Notes: generated from the letters alone by a model not told the origin. 16,193 bases of DNA from an uncultured Clostridium sp. (GCA_930980675.1 CAKNIU010000024.1:1-16193), one strand, 5' to 3'. Shown: positions 6,009-14,803, counted from the stretch's first letter. A program made the numbers and translations.

Positions 6009-7727
6009 AACAAAAAAGTAAAAAAATCAAAAGAAGAAAAAATTAACGTACCAAGATTAATATTAAGAATAGTAATAGTAGCAATCATACTTGGGCTAAT
6101 GGTATTTGCAATAAAAATAGCACCAAACTATGCAAGAGACGAGTTTGCAGATAAAACAAATCTAGTAATTAATAATAACAATATAACAAGAAATGTAAAA
6201 TCTAATATTTTAATAGAAGACAACACAATATATTTATCAACCGCAGACATGCAAAACTTTTTTGATGAATATTTATTGGTTGATGAAGAAAATCAAATGA
6301 TAATAACGACTTCAAATACAAAAACGGTAATGATACCATTTGATGAAACAACTATAAATGTAAATGGGGTTCAAAAAACAATAAAGCATTCATTGCTTAA
6401 CAGAGATGGAGAAATATATTTGCCTTTAACTGACTTAACAGATATATACAATATTGAAGTTAACTATTCTGCTGAAAGCAATATAATTACAATAGATTCT
6501 TTAAATAGAAAGTTTGTACAAGCTCTAAGTTCAAAAGACATGTCTGTCAAGTATTTACCAACAGTATTTTCAAAAACAGTAGATAAAGTAGAACGTGGAG
6601 ATACACTTGTTTTAGTTCAGGATAGAGAAAACGGGGGAAATGTTGTAGAAGACAATTGGATAAAAGTAAGAACTAAAAAAGGAGAAATAGGATACGTAAA
6701 ATTAGAAAATATAACCGACGAAAATACAGTAAGAGAAGATTTGAATATAAATACGGCTATCAATGGCAAAGTGAGTTTAGTTTGGGATTATTATTCACAA
6801 TATGTTTCAGCGCCAGTAAGAAATGGAGAAATTGAAGGTATAAATGTTGTATCACCTTCATTTTACGAAATCACATCAAGTGGAGACATTGATGCAAATA
6901 TAGGCAGAAATGGTCAAAACTATGTAGAGTGGGCACATGCAAATGGATACAAAGTATGGCCAATGGTATCTAATAGTGAGCTTGGAGATCTAGATGCTAT
7001 ATCAGAGTTATTATCTACATTTGAAAACAGGTCATATTTAATAGATAATATTTTGGATGAATTAATTGATGCAGGTGTAGATGGTGTAAATATAGATTTT
7101 GAAAATATGTATCAAGCAGACAAAGACAATTATTCAAGATTTATAATAGAGCTTGCACCAAGACTAAGAGAAGCAGGTCTTACACTTTCAGTAGATGTTA
7201 CAGCACCAGATGGATCAGAAACTTGGTCGTTATGTTTTGATAGAAATATAATAGGAAAAGTAGCTGACTACATTATATTTATGGGATATGATCAAAATGG
7301 CGTATCGGCATTAGAGGCAGGAACTGTAGCAGGTGCAGACTGGGTAGAGCTAAATATTAAAAAATTCTTAGGACAAGAAGGAGTATCTGCAAATAAACTT
7401 ATATTAGCAATGCCATTTTATACAAGGTTGTGGCAAGAATCAAATGGAACTTTAACTAGTTCAGTAGTAAATATGAGAAGTGTAACAATTCCGGACGGTG
7501 TAGAAAAAACGTGGGATGAAAATACAAAACAATATTATATAGAATACGAAAGAAATGGCACAACATATAAAATGTGGATAGAAGACGAAGAATCTTTAAA
7601 AGCAAAAATGGATTTAATAAATCAATATGAATTAGCTGGCGGAGCATTTTGGTCAAAAGACAGAGAATCAAATACAGTTTGGGCAATAATTGCAGAAGAG
7701 TTAGGGGCTAAAACGGATAATGAATAG
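6006..7727 (+). CDS. Membrane-anchored glycoside hydrolase family 18-like protein with SH3 domain
   Basis: Probably an exported, membrane-anchored glycosidase acting on cell-wall or spore peptidoglycan; GH18 also includes chitinases. Seen: a lysine-rich N-terminus, then a membrane segment at about 18-38. Residues 55-165 look like a copper amine oxidase N-terminal-like domain (IYLSTADM, VNVNGV-type, IYLPLTDL). An SH3-like domain spans about 170-240 (ERGDTLVLV, NWIKVRTKKGEIGYV). The GH18 barrel runs from about 250 to the end. The signature DGVNIDFE is at 359-366, with Glu366 as the expected acid/base, followed by SVDVTAP, FMGYDQNG, AMPFYTRLW and GGAFWSKDRE. At 573 residues it is complete. Known related architectures include spore-cortex and cell-wall GH18 enzymes of Firmicutes, which more often carry LysM; substrate is not decided here. 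It is followed by a terminator and is likely a single-gene unit. Confidence 0.85.
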   Translation: MNKKVKKSKEEKINVPRLILRIVIVAIILGLMVFAIKIAPNYARDEFADKTNLVINNNNITRNVKSNILIEDNTIYLSTADMQNFFDEYLLVDEENQMIITTSNTKTVMIPFDETTINVNGVQKTIKHSLLNRDGEIYLPLTDLTDIYNIEVNYSAESNIITIDSLNRKFVQALSSKDMSVKYLPTVFSKTVDKVERGDTLVLVQDRENGGNVVEDNWIKVRTKKGEIGYVKLENITDENTVREDLNINTAINGKVSLVWDYYSQYVSAPVRNGEIEGINVVSPSFYEITSSGDIDANIGRNGQNYVEWAHANGYKVWPMVSNSELGDLDAISELLSTFENRSYLIDNILDELIDAGVDGVNIDFENMYQADKDNYSRFIIELAPRLREAGLTLSVDVTAPDGSETWSLCFDRNIIGKVADYIIFMGYDQNGVSALEAGTVAGADWVELNIKKFLGQEGVSANKLILAMPFYTRLWQESNGTLTSSVVNMRSVTIPDGVEKTWDENTKQYYIEYERNGTTYKMWIEDEESLKAKMDLINQYELAGGAFWSKDRESNTVWAIIAEELGAKTDNE

Positions 7728-7820
7728 CAACGTTACGATTACTTAAAATGTTCAAGAATATATATTAATCTTTTAGAATATTTTGTCGAATAATGCAATA
7801 CGAAAAAAGTAATAATAAAG

Positions 7821-7855
7821 AATCACCCTCATATAATATAAAAGGGTGATTTTTT
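7821..7855 (+). terminator. Rho-independent terminator after the GH18 gene
   Basis: AATCACCCT (7821-7829) pairs with AGGGTGATT (7843-7851) over 9 bp, followed by a T-run to 7855. The 93 bases between the stop codon and this stem hold nothing else that I can recognise. Confidence 0.85.
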
Positions 7856-7873
7856 CGCCTTTAAATTATACAA

Positions 7874-7925
7874 AGGAGGGAAGTACCAGCATTGTAAAAA
7901 TATGTGCTGCGTGCAAAAAGTATGA
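7874..7925 (+). other. Strong Shine-Dalgarno with no matching standard start; mini-ORFs
   Basis: AGGAGGG (7874-7880) is a strong ribosome binding site, yet no ATG, GTG or TTG opening a useful frame lies 5-12 bases downstream. An ATT at 7891 (10 bases away) opens a 24-codon frame reading VKICAACKKYEYCICKT, with CxxC and CxC. An ATG at 7902 opens a seven-codon frame (MCCVQKV) whose TGA overlaps the ATG at 7922 of the next gene as ATGA. Either a short leader coupled to that gene or a small indel in the region would explain this; it is unresolved. Confidence 0.35.
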
Positions 7926-8749
7926 ATATTGCATTTGTAAAACTAGACAAGCTAGGGAAACTTGAAAAAATTTATAGAAAACTTTTTAAAATTATCAGAG
8001 TTATAAATAATACATATTACATACCAGATACAAGTGAAAAAATAATAAATAAATTAGTATTGAAATTAAAAAGTAATCAAGAAGATTATGCTATAACTGA
8101 AAATGAAATTGACTTAGATTATCCAAAATTAGATGGTAAATACTTATTAAAATGTGCTATTCCAGAAGTTATAGATTATTGCTATAAGACCTTAGATAAA
8201 AATGCCAAATTAGAAGAAATATATGTTTTAGCAGAAAATTACACAAAAGAAAATATAAAAATAATAGAAACATTAACTGAAAAAGTAAAAGTGGTAAATG
8301 TGGTAACTACACATTTAAGGCAGTTTCAAGAATTAGAAAAAAAGCTAGAGAGAAGAGGAATTTATATAACAGTTTCAAGCAATAAAAGAAAAGCACTAAA
8401 AAGAGCAGAATTAATTATTAATTTAGACAATAAGAACTTTAATGGATTTAATGTAAACAAAAGTTGCATAATAGTAAACTGCAATAAAGAATTTAACCTA
8501 AATAAAGACTTTGAAGGAATATGCATAGAAAAAATACATTTTGAGATAAAAAAGATAATGCGAATATTTAGTGAAAATGCGAATATGGATAAACAAGAGC
8601 TTTTTGAAGCAGAATTATTAAAAACAAATGAGTATGATGAAGCAAGATACATATTAGAAAAAAGTAAAATGCACATAACAGGTGTGGCAGGAAAAAGGGG
8701 AGTAATAAGCATGGATGAATTTCTTCATTTTAGAACCATCCTAAACTGA
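7922..8749 (+). CDS. Unrecognised cytoplasmic protein, possible Rossmann-like fold
   Basis: I do not recognise this protein of about 275 residues. Seen: no signal peptide or membrane segment, and Lys, Asn, Ile and Glu dominate. The middle alternates strands and helices: EIYVLAE, then KVKVVNVVT, then a charged helix (LRQFQELEKKLERRG), then IYITVSS, a helix, and AELIINLD. This suggests a Rossmann-like alpha/beta fold, but no GxGxxG is seen. The C-terminus has NEYDEARYILEKSKMHITGVAGKRG in two parts. Start choice: the ATG at 7922 is preferred, though it has no clear Shine-Dalgarno sequence; a GTG at 7904 would add six residues and is also weak. An in-frame stop at 7895 excludes longer forms. It lies between the GH18 terminator and the greA promoter, so it is a single-gene unit. 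Confidence 0.7.
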   Translation: MNIAFVKLDKLGKLEKIYRKLFKIIRVINNTYYIPDTSEKIINKLVLKLKSNQEDYAITENEIDLDYPKLDGKYLLKCAIPEVIDYCYKTLDKNAKLEEIYVLAENYTKENIKIIETLTEKVKVVNVVTTHLRQFQELEKKLERRGIYITVSSNKRKALKRAELIINLDNKNFNGFNVNKSCIIVNCNKEFNLNKDFEGICIEKIHFEIKKIMRIFSENANMDKQELFEAELLKTNEYDEARYILEKSKMHITGVAGKRGVISMDEFLHFRTILN

Positions 8750-8788
8750 AAAGATTGTGAATTTTATTTGAAAAATTGTCTAGCCCTC

Positions 8789-8817
8789 TTGACAAAAAGC
8801 ACTTATGGTATTAAGAT
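8789..8817 (+). promoter_or_regulatory. Sigma-A promoter of greA
   Basis: A perfect TTGACA (8789-8794) is followed after 17 bases by TAAGAT (8812-8817). The greA start is about 38 bases after the -10. It begins 39 bases after the previous stop codon. Confidence 0.75.
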
Positions 8818-8855
8818 ATTTAGGATAATTTTTAACACAAAAGGAGGGATAAGTC

Positions 8856-9332
8856 ATGGACAGCGAAGAAGTACTACTAACACAAGAAGGCTATGATAAG
8901 TTAGAGCAAGAACTAGAGTATCTTAAAACAACTGAGAGAACTGAAATTGCTGGTAGAATAAAAGTTGCCCTAGGTTATGGAGATTTATCTGAAAACTCTG
9001 AATACGATGAGGCAAAAAACGCTCAAGAAATGAACGAAAACAAAATAGCAGAGCTAGAAAATAAATTGAGACATGCTAAAATTATAGATTCTTCAGAAAT
9101 AGATACAAAAACAGTTCAAGTAGGAAACACAGTCGAAGTATTAGATATGGATTTTGATGAAAACGTAACATATACAATAGTTGGTTCAACAGAAGTTGAC
9201 TTAGCACAAAACAAAATATCTAATGAATCACCAATTGGTTCAGCACTACTTGGTGCTAAAAAAGGTCAAGTGGTTGAAGCACAAGTTCCAGCTGGTGTAG
9301 CAAAATTTAAAATACTTTCAATTAAAAAATAA
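8856..9332 (+). CDS. greA: Transcription elongation factor GreA
   Basis: GreA enters the secondary channel of RNA polymerase and triggers cleavage of backtracked RNA, rescuing stalled elongation complexes. Seen: 158 residues, the normal length. The N-terminal coiled coil runs to about residue 78, with the acidic tip GDLSENSEYDEAK carrying Asp43 and Glu46, the pair known to place the catalytic metal. The C-terminal FKBP-like domain (about 85-158) contains SPIGSALLGAKKGQVV. AAGGAGGG (8841-8848) precedes the ATG by seven bases. The gene has its own promoter and a strong terminator, so it is a single-gene unit. Confidence 0.97.
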   Translation: MDSEEVLLTQEGYDKLEQELEYLKTTERTEIAGRIKVALGYGDLSENSEYDEAKNAQEMNENKIAELENKLRHAKIIDSSEIDTKTVQVGNTVEVLDMDFDENVTYTIVGSTEVDLAQNKISNESPIGSALLGAKKGQVVEAQVPAGVAKFKILSIKK

Positions 9333-9336
9333 TTTT

Positions 9337-9378
9337 AAAACCTGTTTTTAGGGATACCTCCCAAAAACAGGTTTTTTT
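9337..9378 (+). terminator. Rho-independent terminator of greA
   Basis: AAAACCTGTTTTT (9337-9349) pairs with AAAAACAGGTTTT (9363-9375) over 13 bp, with GGG/CCC possibly extending the stem inside the loop. A T-run to 9378 follows. It starts four bases after the greA stop codon. Confidence 0.92.
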
Positions 9379-9389
9379 CCCCGTAAATA

Positions 9390-9418
9390 TTGACTTTTAG
9401 CCCATAAAATAATATTAT
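9390..9418 (+). promoter_or_regulatory. Sigma-A promoter of the epimerase-valS-cysS unit
   Basis: TTGACT (9390-9395) and TATTAT (9413-9418) are separated by 17 bases and lie just after the greA terminator. No terminator is seen from here to beyond cysS, so this promoter may serve the epimerase gene, the small membrane protein gene, valS and cysS. Confidence 0.7.
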
Positions 9419-9451
9419 ATATATATAAAATATTTGAGGAAAGGTTTGATT

Positions 9452-10324
9452 ATGGAAGCTCTTATGACTACAACCAGTTTTGGTGGCGAACTTTTAAGTT
9501 TTAAACTAGACGGTATAGAGAAAATTCACCAAGGAGAAGATGTGAGAGATGATAATGGTAAAGTGTACTGGAAAAGACATGCACCAGTACTATTTCCTAT
9601 TGTGGGTAAGCTAAAGAGAAATCAAACAATAATAAATGGAAGAACTTTTGAAATCCCTCAACATGGGTTTGCAAGAGATATGGAATTTGAGCCAATAACT
9701 AAATTGGACAACTTTCATTCTTATGTGTTAAAAAGTAATAAATATACATTAGCAAGATATCCTTTTGACTTTGAACTAACAAATACATATAGACAAGAAG
9801 GAAATAAGCTAATATTTATATACAAAGTAATAAATACAGGTGCTACAAATATGCCTTTTGGAATAGGTGGACATCCTGCTTTTAAAATTGACCCAGATGA
9901 CTTAAAAAGAGGCAACTATTATTTAGAATTTAAAGAAGATGAAGATAGAGCACATTTTTTGTATTTAGTAGATGGCTTAGTTGGAACAGAGTATGCAAAA
10001 AATAAGCTAATAAACAATAGAATAATACTTTTAGATGAACATACTTTTGATAATGATGCATTAATTATTAAAGGTATACAAAATAAGACTATAAGCTTGA
10101 AGAATAGTAGAACAAGAAAAACAGTATTAACAATGGATTTTGAAGGATGGCCATTTTTAGGAATATGGTCAAAGCCGGGAGCTCCATTCATTTGTTTAGA
10201 ACCATGGCAATCAACTGCAGATAGAATTCATAGTTCTAGTGTATTTGTACAAAAGCCAGATATGATAGTTTTAGCACCGGGACAAGAATTTGAAGCCAAA
10301 TTTTCAGTAGAGTTTTTTAGCTAA
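9452..10324 (+). CDS. Aldose 1-epimerase family protein (LacX/galactose mutarotase-like)
   Basis: Probably interconverts the alpha and beta anomers of an aldose or sugar phosphate in the cytoplasm. Seen: 290 residues from the ATG, a normal length for the LacX-like branch. Typical motifs appear in order: RHAPVLFPIVGKL, then IPQHGFARD with His71, FGIGGHPAF with His141, and CLEPWQST with Glu250. His71, His141 and Glu250 are the expected sugar-binding and catalytic residues by analogy with GalM (His/Glu pair). Start choice: GAGGAAAGG (9436-9444) lies seven bases before the ATG at 9452; a TTG at 9434 overlaps that Shine-Dalgarno sequence and is unlikely. It is the first gene after the 9390 promoter, followed after 55 bases by a small membrane protein gene. 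Physiological substrate is unknown; no sugar operon surrounds it. Confidence 0.88.
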   Translation: MEALMTTTSFGGELLSFKLDGIEKIHQGEDVRDDNGKVYWKRHAPVLFPIVGKLKRNQTIINGRTFEIPQHGFARDMEFEPITKLDNFHSYVLKSNKYTLARYPFDFELTNTYRQEGNKLIFIYKVINTGATNMPFGIGGHPAFKIDPDDLKRGNYYLEFKEDEDRAHFLYLVDGLVGTEYAKNKLINNRIILLDEHTFDNDALIIKGIQNKTISLKNSRTRKTVLTMDFEGWPFLGIWSKPGAPFICLEPWQSTADRIHSSSVFVQKPDMIVLAPGQEFEAKFSVEFFS

Positions 10325-10379
10325 TGTGGAAGAATATATATTGAATCTTGAATAGAAATAATTTGAAAAGGAAGAAAAT

Positions 10380-10559
10380 ATGATTAAAATAATTTTACTT
10401 ATAATTATAGCAATTGGTGTGACTGCAATATTTGATGCAAGAAGAATTGCAGAAAAATATTTTAGTACTCAAGATATAAATAAACAAGCACTACTGCTTA
10501 AAGCGGTGGGCTTTCTCGTCTCTGCGATTTGTGCAATAATTTTAACATTTTTAATATAA
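10380..10559 (+). CDS. Small two-helix membrane protein upstream of valS
   Basis: Seen: 59 residues, ATG preceded by AAAGGAAG (10367-10374). A hydrophobic helix (about residues 3-18, IIIAIGVTAIF) is followed by a conserved-looking charged loop DARRIAEKYFSTQD (19-32). A second helix (about 40-58) runs to the C-terminus. The layout is that of a two-pass inner-membrane miniprotein. I do not recognise a named family. It lies 55 bases after the epimerase gene and 56 bases before valS on the same strand, with no terminator, so it is probably co-transcribed. Coding reality is supported by the ribosome binding site, position and amphipathic layout, not by known homology. Confidence 0.72.
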   Translation: MIKIILLIIIAIGVTAIFDARRIAEKYFSTQDINKQALLLKAVGFLVSAICAIILTFLI

Positions 10560-10615
10560 TATATTAAAATTTTCTGTTAAACTTTTTTATTTTTATTAAT
10601 AGAATAGAGGTAATT

Positions 10616-13312
10616 ATGAAAAAAATAGAAGGAAAATATAATCCAAAGGATTTTGAAGAAAAAATATATAAAAATTGGGAAGAAAATAAATATTTTAAAC
10701 CAAGTATGGATAAAACAAAACCATCATTTTCAATTGTTATGCCACCACCAAATGTTACTGGTAAATTGCACATGGGACATGCTTTAGATGATACAATCCA
10801 AGATGTAATTATTAGAGCAAAAAGAATGCAAGGTTATAACACTTTATGGCTTCCAGGTAGTGACCATGCATCTATTGCAACTGAAGCAAAAGTTGTTGAA
10901 AAAATAAAAAAAGAAGGACATACTAAAGAAGAACTAGGTAGAGAAAAGTTTTTAGATGAAGCATGGGCTTGGACTAGAAAATATGGCGGAGAAATAGAAA
11001 ACCAACAAAAAAGACTAGGATGTTCATGTGATTGGGATAGAAAAAGATTTACACTAGATGAAGGACTTTCAAATGCAGTTTTAGAAGAATTTTGCAATCT
11101 ATATAATGATGGACTAATTTATAGAGGCAAAAAGATGATAAACTGGTGTCCATATTGTCATTCATCAATTTCAGACATAGAAGTTGAATATAGTGAAGAA
11201 AAATCTCATTTATGGCATATTAGATATCAAATAAAAGGTACTAATGATTATGTAGAAGTTGCTACAACAAGACCTGAAACAATGCTTGGAGATACAGCAG
11301 TTGCAGTAAATCCAAAAGATGAAAGATATAAAGATCTAGTAGGAAAAACTTGCATACTTCCAATAGTAAACAGAGAAATTCCTATAATTGCAGATGAATT
11401 TGTAGATATGGAATTTGGAACAGGTTGTGTTAAAATAACTCCAGCACATGATATGAACGACTACCAAGCAGGACTTAAACACAATTTAGAATTTATAGAA
11501 GTATTTGATGAATCAAATATTATGGGAGATATAGTTCCAGAATATAAAGGACTAACTTCAGATGAAGCAAGACCATTAGTTGCAGAAAAATTAAAAGAAA
11601 TAGGTGCTTTAGTAAGCATAGAAGACTATACTCATAATGTAGGAAAATGTTATAGATGCCATAACACAGTTGAGCCAAGAATATCAGAGCAATGGTTTGT
11701 TGCAATGAAAAAATTAGCAGAGCCCGCAATAGAAGCTGTTAGAAATGGCGACATCAAATTTGTACCAAAAAAATATGAAAAAACATATTTCAATTGGTTA
11801 GAAAATATTCAAGACTGGTGTATTTCAAGACAATTATGGTGGGGTCATAGAATACCAGCATATTACTGTGATGAATGTGGTCATATTACAGTTGCAAAAG
11901 AAAAGCCAGAAAAGTGCGAAAAATGTGGAAGCACACATATTCATCAAGATGAAGATACACTAGATACATGGTTTAGCTCAGCTTTATGGCCATTTTCAAC
12001 AATGGGCTGGCCTGATACAAATGCAGAAGATTATAAAACATTTTATCCGACAAATTGCTTAGTTACAGCATATGATATTATATTCTTCTGGGTTGCAAGA
12101 ATGGTGTTTTCAGGAATATATGCTACTGGCAAAAAGCCATTTAGCGATATAGTAATGCATGGATTAGTTAGAGATAGCCAAGGCAGAAAAATGTCAAAGA
12201 GTTTAGGAAATGGTATTGACCCATTAGAAGTAATGAACGAATATGGTACAGATAGCTTAAGATTTTCTGTATTATCAGGTACAACAATGGGTAATGACAT
12301 AAAATATATGCCAGAAAAACTTGACCAAGCATCAAACTTTGCTAATAAAATGTGGAATGCTGCTAAATTTATAACAATGAATGCAGCGTCAGATGAAGAG
12401 ATCATTGAGTTTAGCAAAAAAATTGAAAAATCATCAAATAAAACAGATAATAAATCAGATGGTTTAAAAGAAAATTGCGAGCTTTTAAAACCAGAAGACA
12501 AATGGATAATTGCTAAATTAAACAAAGTAATAAATGAAGTTACAGAAAATATAAAAAACTACGATTTAGGTATAGCACTAGATAACATTTATACATTTAT
12601 ATGGGATGAATTCTGCGATTGGTATATAGAAATGAGCAAAACAAGACTAAATTCAGATGAAAAAGTTGTAGTATCATATGTACTAGACTATGTATTTAGA
12701 AATTCATTGAAACTATTACACCCATTTATGCCATTTGTTACTGAGAAGCTTTATTCATACTTAGTAAATTATGACAATAAAGATATAATAATATCTGATT
12801 GGCCAGTTTCTTCAAAAGAAAAATACGAAGAAGACATGGCATATATTGAAGAAATAAAAAATATAATTGTACAAATTAGAAATGTAAGAACAAATATGAA
12901 TATTCACCCATCTAAAAAAGTACAATTAATAGTAGTAACAGAAAATAAAAATATGGCAGAAAAAATTAAGCAAGACGAAGAATTCATCAAAAAATTAGGC
13001 TTTGGTAGTAAATTAACTGTACAAAATAATGAAGATGGAATTGAAGCTAATGCCATATGCGTATCAACTGGAAACTTAAAAATATTTATGCCATTTAGTG
13101 AACTTGTTGATATTGAAGAAGAAATCAAAAGATTAGAAACCGAAAAATCAAAACTTGAAAGCGAAGTAGAAAGAAGTAATAAAATACTTTCAAATCAAGG
13201 ATTTATAGCAAAAGCTCCAAAAGCTAAAGTTGATGAAGAAAAAGCTAAGTTGGAGAAATATAGTAAAATGTTAGAAGAAACAAAAGCAAGATTAAACAAC
13301 TTAAAAGCATAA
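10616..13312 (+). CDS. valS: Valyl-tRNA synthetase
   Basis: Charges tRNA-Val with valine in the cytoplasm and edits misactivated threonine. Seen: 898 residues, close to the usual 880. PPPNVTGKLHMGHALD carries the HIGH motif at 52-55. The editing domain contains TTRPETMLGDTAVAV and the GTGCVKITPAHD segment typical of ValRS CP1. Cysteine pairs CPYC and CDECGH/CEKCG suggest zinc sites. DTWFSSALWPFSTMGWP is characteristic of ValRS, and GRKMSKSLGNGIDP places KMSKS at 525-529. The C-terminal 70 residues are a charged coiled coil (the tRNA-binding arm). A modest AGAGGT precedes the ATG. No T-box lies in the 56-base upstream gap, although many Firmicutes control valS that way. cysS follows after 24 bases, so the two are one transcript. 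Confidence 0.97.
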   Translation: MKKIEGKYNPKDFEEKIYKNWEENKYFKPSMDKTKPSFSIVMPPPNVTGKLHMGHALDDTIQDVIIRAKRMQGYNTLWLPGSDHASIATEAKVVEKIKKEGHTKEELGREKFLDEAWAWTRKYGGEIENQQKRLGCSCDWDRKRFTLDEGLSNAVLEEFCNLYNDGLIYRGKKMINWCPYCHSSISDIEVEYSEEKSHLWHIRYQIKGTNDYVEVATTRPETMLGDTAVAVNPKDERYKDLVGKTCILPIVNREIPIIADEFVDMEFGTGCVKITPAHDMNDYQAGLKHNLEFIEVFDESNIMGDIVPEYKGLTSDEARPLVAEKLKEIGALVSIEDYTHNVGKCYRCHNTVEPRISEQWFVAMKKLAEPAIEAVRNGDIKFVPKKYEKTYFNWLENIQDWCISRQLWWGHRIPAYYCDECGHITVAKEKPEKCEKCGSTHIHQDEDTLDTWFSSALWPFSTMGWPDTNAEDYKTFYPTNCLVTAYDIIFFWVARMVFSGIYATGKKPFSDIVMHGLVRDSQGRKMSKSLGNGIDPLEVMNEYGTDSLRFSVLSGTTMGNDIKYMPEKLDQASNFANKMWNAAKFITMNAASDEEIIEFSKKIEKSSNKTDNKSDGLKENCELLKPEDKWIIAKLNKVINEVTENIKNYDLGIALDNIYTFIWDEFCDWYIEMSKTRLNSDEKVVVSYVLDYVFRNSLKLLHPFMPFVTEKLYSYLVNYDNKDIIISDWPVSSKEKYEEDMAYIEEIKNIIVQIRNVRTNMNIHPSKKVQLIVVTENKNMAEKIKQDEEFIKKLGFGSKLTVQNNEDGIEANAICVSTGNLKIFMPFSELVDIEEEIKRLETEKSKLESEVERSNKILSNQGFIAKAPKAKVDEEKAKLEKYSKMLEETKARLNNLKA

Positions 13313-13336
13313 AAAATAAGAGAGAGAGGTGAGAAA

Positions 13337-14803
13337 ATGAAAATCACAAACTCAATGGCAGGCAAAAAAGAAGAATTTGTACCCATAAATAAAGACGAGG
13401 TAAAAATGTATGCTTGCGGTGTAACAGTTTACGACTTAAGTCATATAGGACACGCAAGGCAAGCAATTGTGTATGCCATGATGACAGATTACTTTAGATA
13501 CAAGGGCTACAAAGTAACATATGTAAGAAACTATACAGACGTAGATGACAAAATTATAAAAAGAGCAAATGAGCTTGGAAAAAACGCACTAGAATTTTCT
13601 CAGGAGCAAATTCTTGAAACTGAAAAAGATATGAAAGCACTTCATGTTACAGAAGCAGATATAAAAACAAAAGCATCTGAATACATACCTCAAATTATAA
13701 AATTTGTAGAAAATCTTATAGAAAAAGGTGATGCTTATGCTACAGAAAAAGGAGATGTTTACTACTCAGTAAAAACATTTAAAGAATATGGAAAACTATC
13801 TCATAGAAAAGTAGACGAACTACGTAATGGAGTAAGAATAGAAGTAGAAGAAGGCAAAAAAGATCCTGTAGATTTTGCATTATGGAAATCAGCAAAACCC
13901 GGAGAAATATATTGGGAATCACCTTGGGGTAAAGGAAGACCAGGCTGGCATATAGAATGTTCTGCAATGATTTTAAACACACTTGGCGAAACAATAGACA
14001 TTCATGGTGGTGGAAGAGATTTATTATTCCCACATCATGAAAATGAAATTGCTCAAAGTGAAGCACTAACAGGCAAAAAGCTAGCCAATTATTGGACTCA
14101 CTGCGGACTAATAAAAATAAACGGCGAAAAAATGAGTAAATCTTTAGGAAACTCATTATCTATAAGAGATGCATTAAAAATGTATAATTATGAAGTTATA
14201 AAATATGTTCTACTATCTAAACATTATGCAACTGATATGGATATACACGACAGTGATTATAAAATAGCAGAAGAACATATGTATTATTTTTATAGTACTA
14301 TAAAAAAGATGAACGAATTTATCATGGCAAATGCCGGAGATGCAAATGGAGAAACATTGGATAATGAAACATTAAAAAATATAGTACCAAAATTCATTGA
14401 AGTAATGGACGATGACTTTAATTCAGCTCTAGCAATTTCAAATTTGCATATTATTTTTAGAGATATAAATAATATGATGAAAACTGCAAATAAAGGAAAT
14501 TTACAAATAGTCGCAAATACATTGGCAAAAGCTTTAGAAGACATAAAAAGTGTTTACAAAATACTAGGATTTTTTGAACAAGAACTAGATGAGTTTATAA
14601 ATAAAATGAGAGAAAAATACTTAAACAAGCTAAATATAAATACAAATGAAATAGAAGAACAAATAAATAAAAGAGCTGAAGCTAAAAAGAATAAAGACTA
14701 TGAAACTGCTGACACTATTAGAGCAGAATTAGATAAAAAAGGCATTTTGCTAAATGACACAAAAGAAGGAACAACTTGGGATATAAAAGAATTATATAGT
14801 TAA
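13337..14803 (+). CDS. cysS: Cysteinyl-tRNA synthetase
   Basis: Charges tRNA-Cys with cysteine in the cytoplasm. Seen: 488 residues, slightly longer than the usual 460-470. YACGVTVYDLSHIGHAR gives the zinc ligand Cys27 and the HIGH motif at 36-39. RPGWHIECSAM and HHENEIAQSEA supply the other zinc ligands (Cys, His, Glu) of the CysRS site that selects cysteine. GEKMSKSLGNSL places KMSKS at 265-269. The C-terminal part is helical with an anticodon-binding region (RAEAKKNKDYETADTIR). GAGAGGTGAG lies just before the ATG. It follows valS by 24 bases and is probably translated from the same mRNA. No T-box is visible upstream. Confidence 0.97.
   Translation: MKITNSMAGKKEEFVPINKDEVKMYACGVTVYDLSHIGHARQAIVYAMMTDYFRYKGYKVTYVRNYTDVDDKIIKRANELGKNALEFSQEQILETEKDMKALHVTEADIKTKASEYIPQIIKFVENLIEKGDAYATEKGDVYYSVKTFKEYGKLSHRKVDELRNGVRIEVEEGKKDPVDFALWKSAKPGEIYWESPWGKGRPGWHIECSAMILNTLGETIDIHGGGRDLLFPHHENEIAQSEALTGKKLANYWTHCGLIKINGEKMSKSLGNSLSIRDALKMYNYEVIKYVLLSKHYATDMDIHDSDYKIAEEHMYYFYSTIKKMNEFIMANAGDANGETLDNETLKNIVPKFIEVMDDDFNSALAISNLHIIFRDINNMMKTANKGNLQIVANTLAKALEDIKSVYKILGFFEQELDEFINKMREKYLNKLNINTNEIEEQINKRAEAKKNKDYETADTIRAELDKKGILLNDTKEGTTWDIKELYS

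Noticed and set aside
9434..9451. TTG start at 9434 for the epimerase
   Set aside because: It overlaps the Shine-Dalgarno sequence GAGGAAAGG, and the ATG at 9452 has ideal spacing.
12043..12525. 160-codon open frame on the minus strand inside valS
   Set aside because: It is antisense to strongly conserved ValRS sequence, has no ribosome binding site, and its composition mirrors the valS codons.
13779..14156. 125-codon open frame on the minus strand inside cysS
   Set aside because: It is antisense to the conserved CysRS catalytic domain and contains only low-complexity hydrophobic residues.
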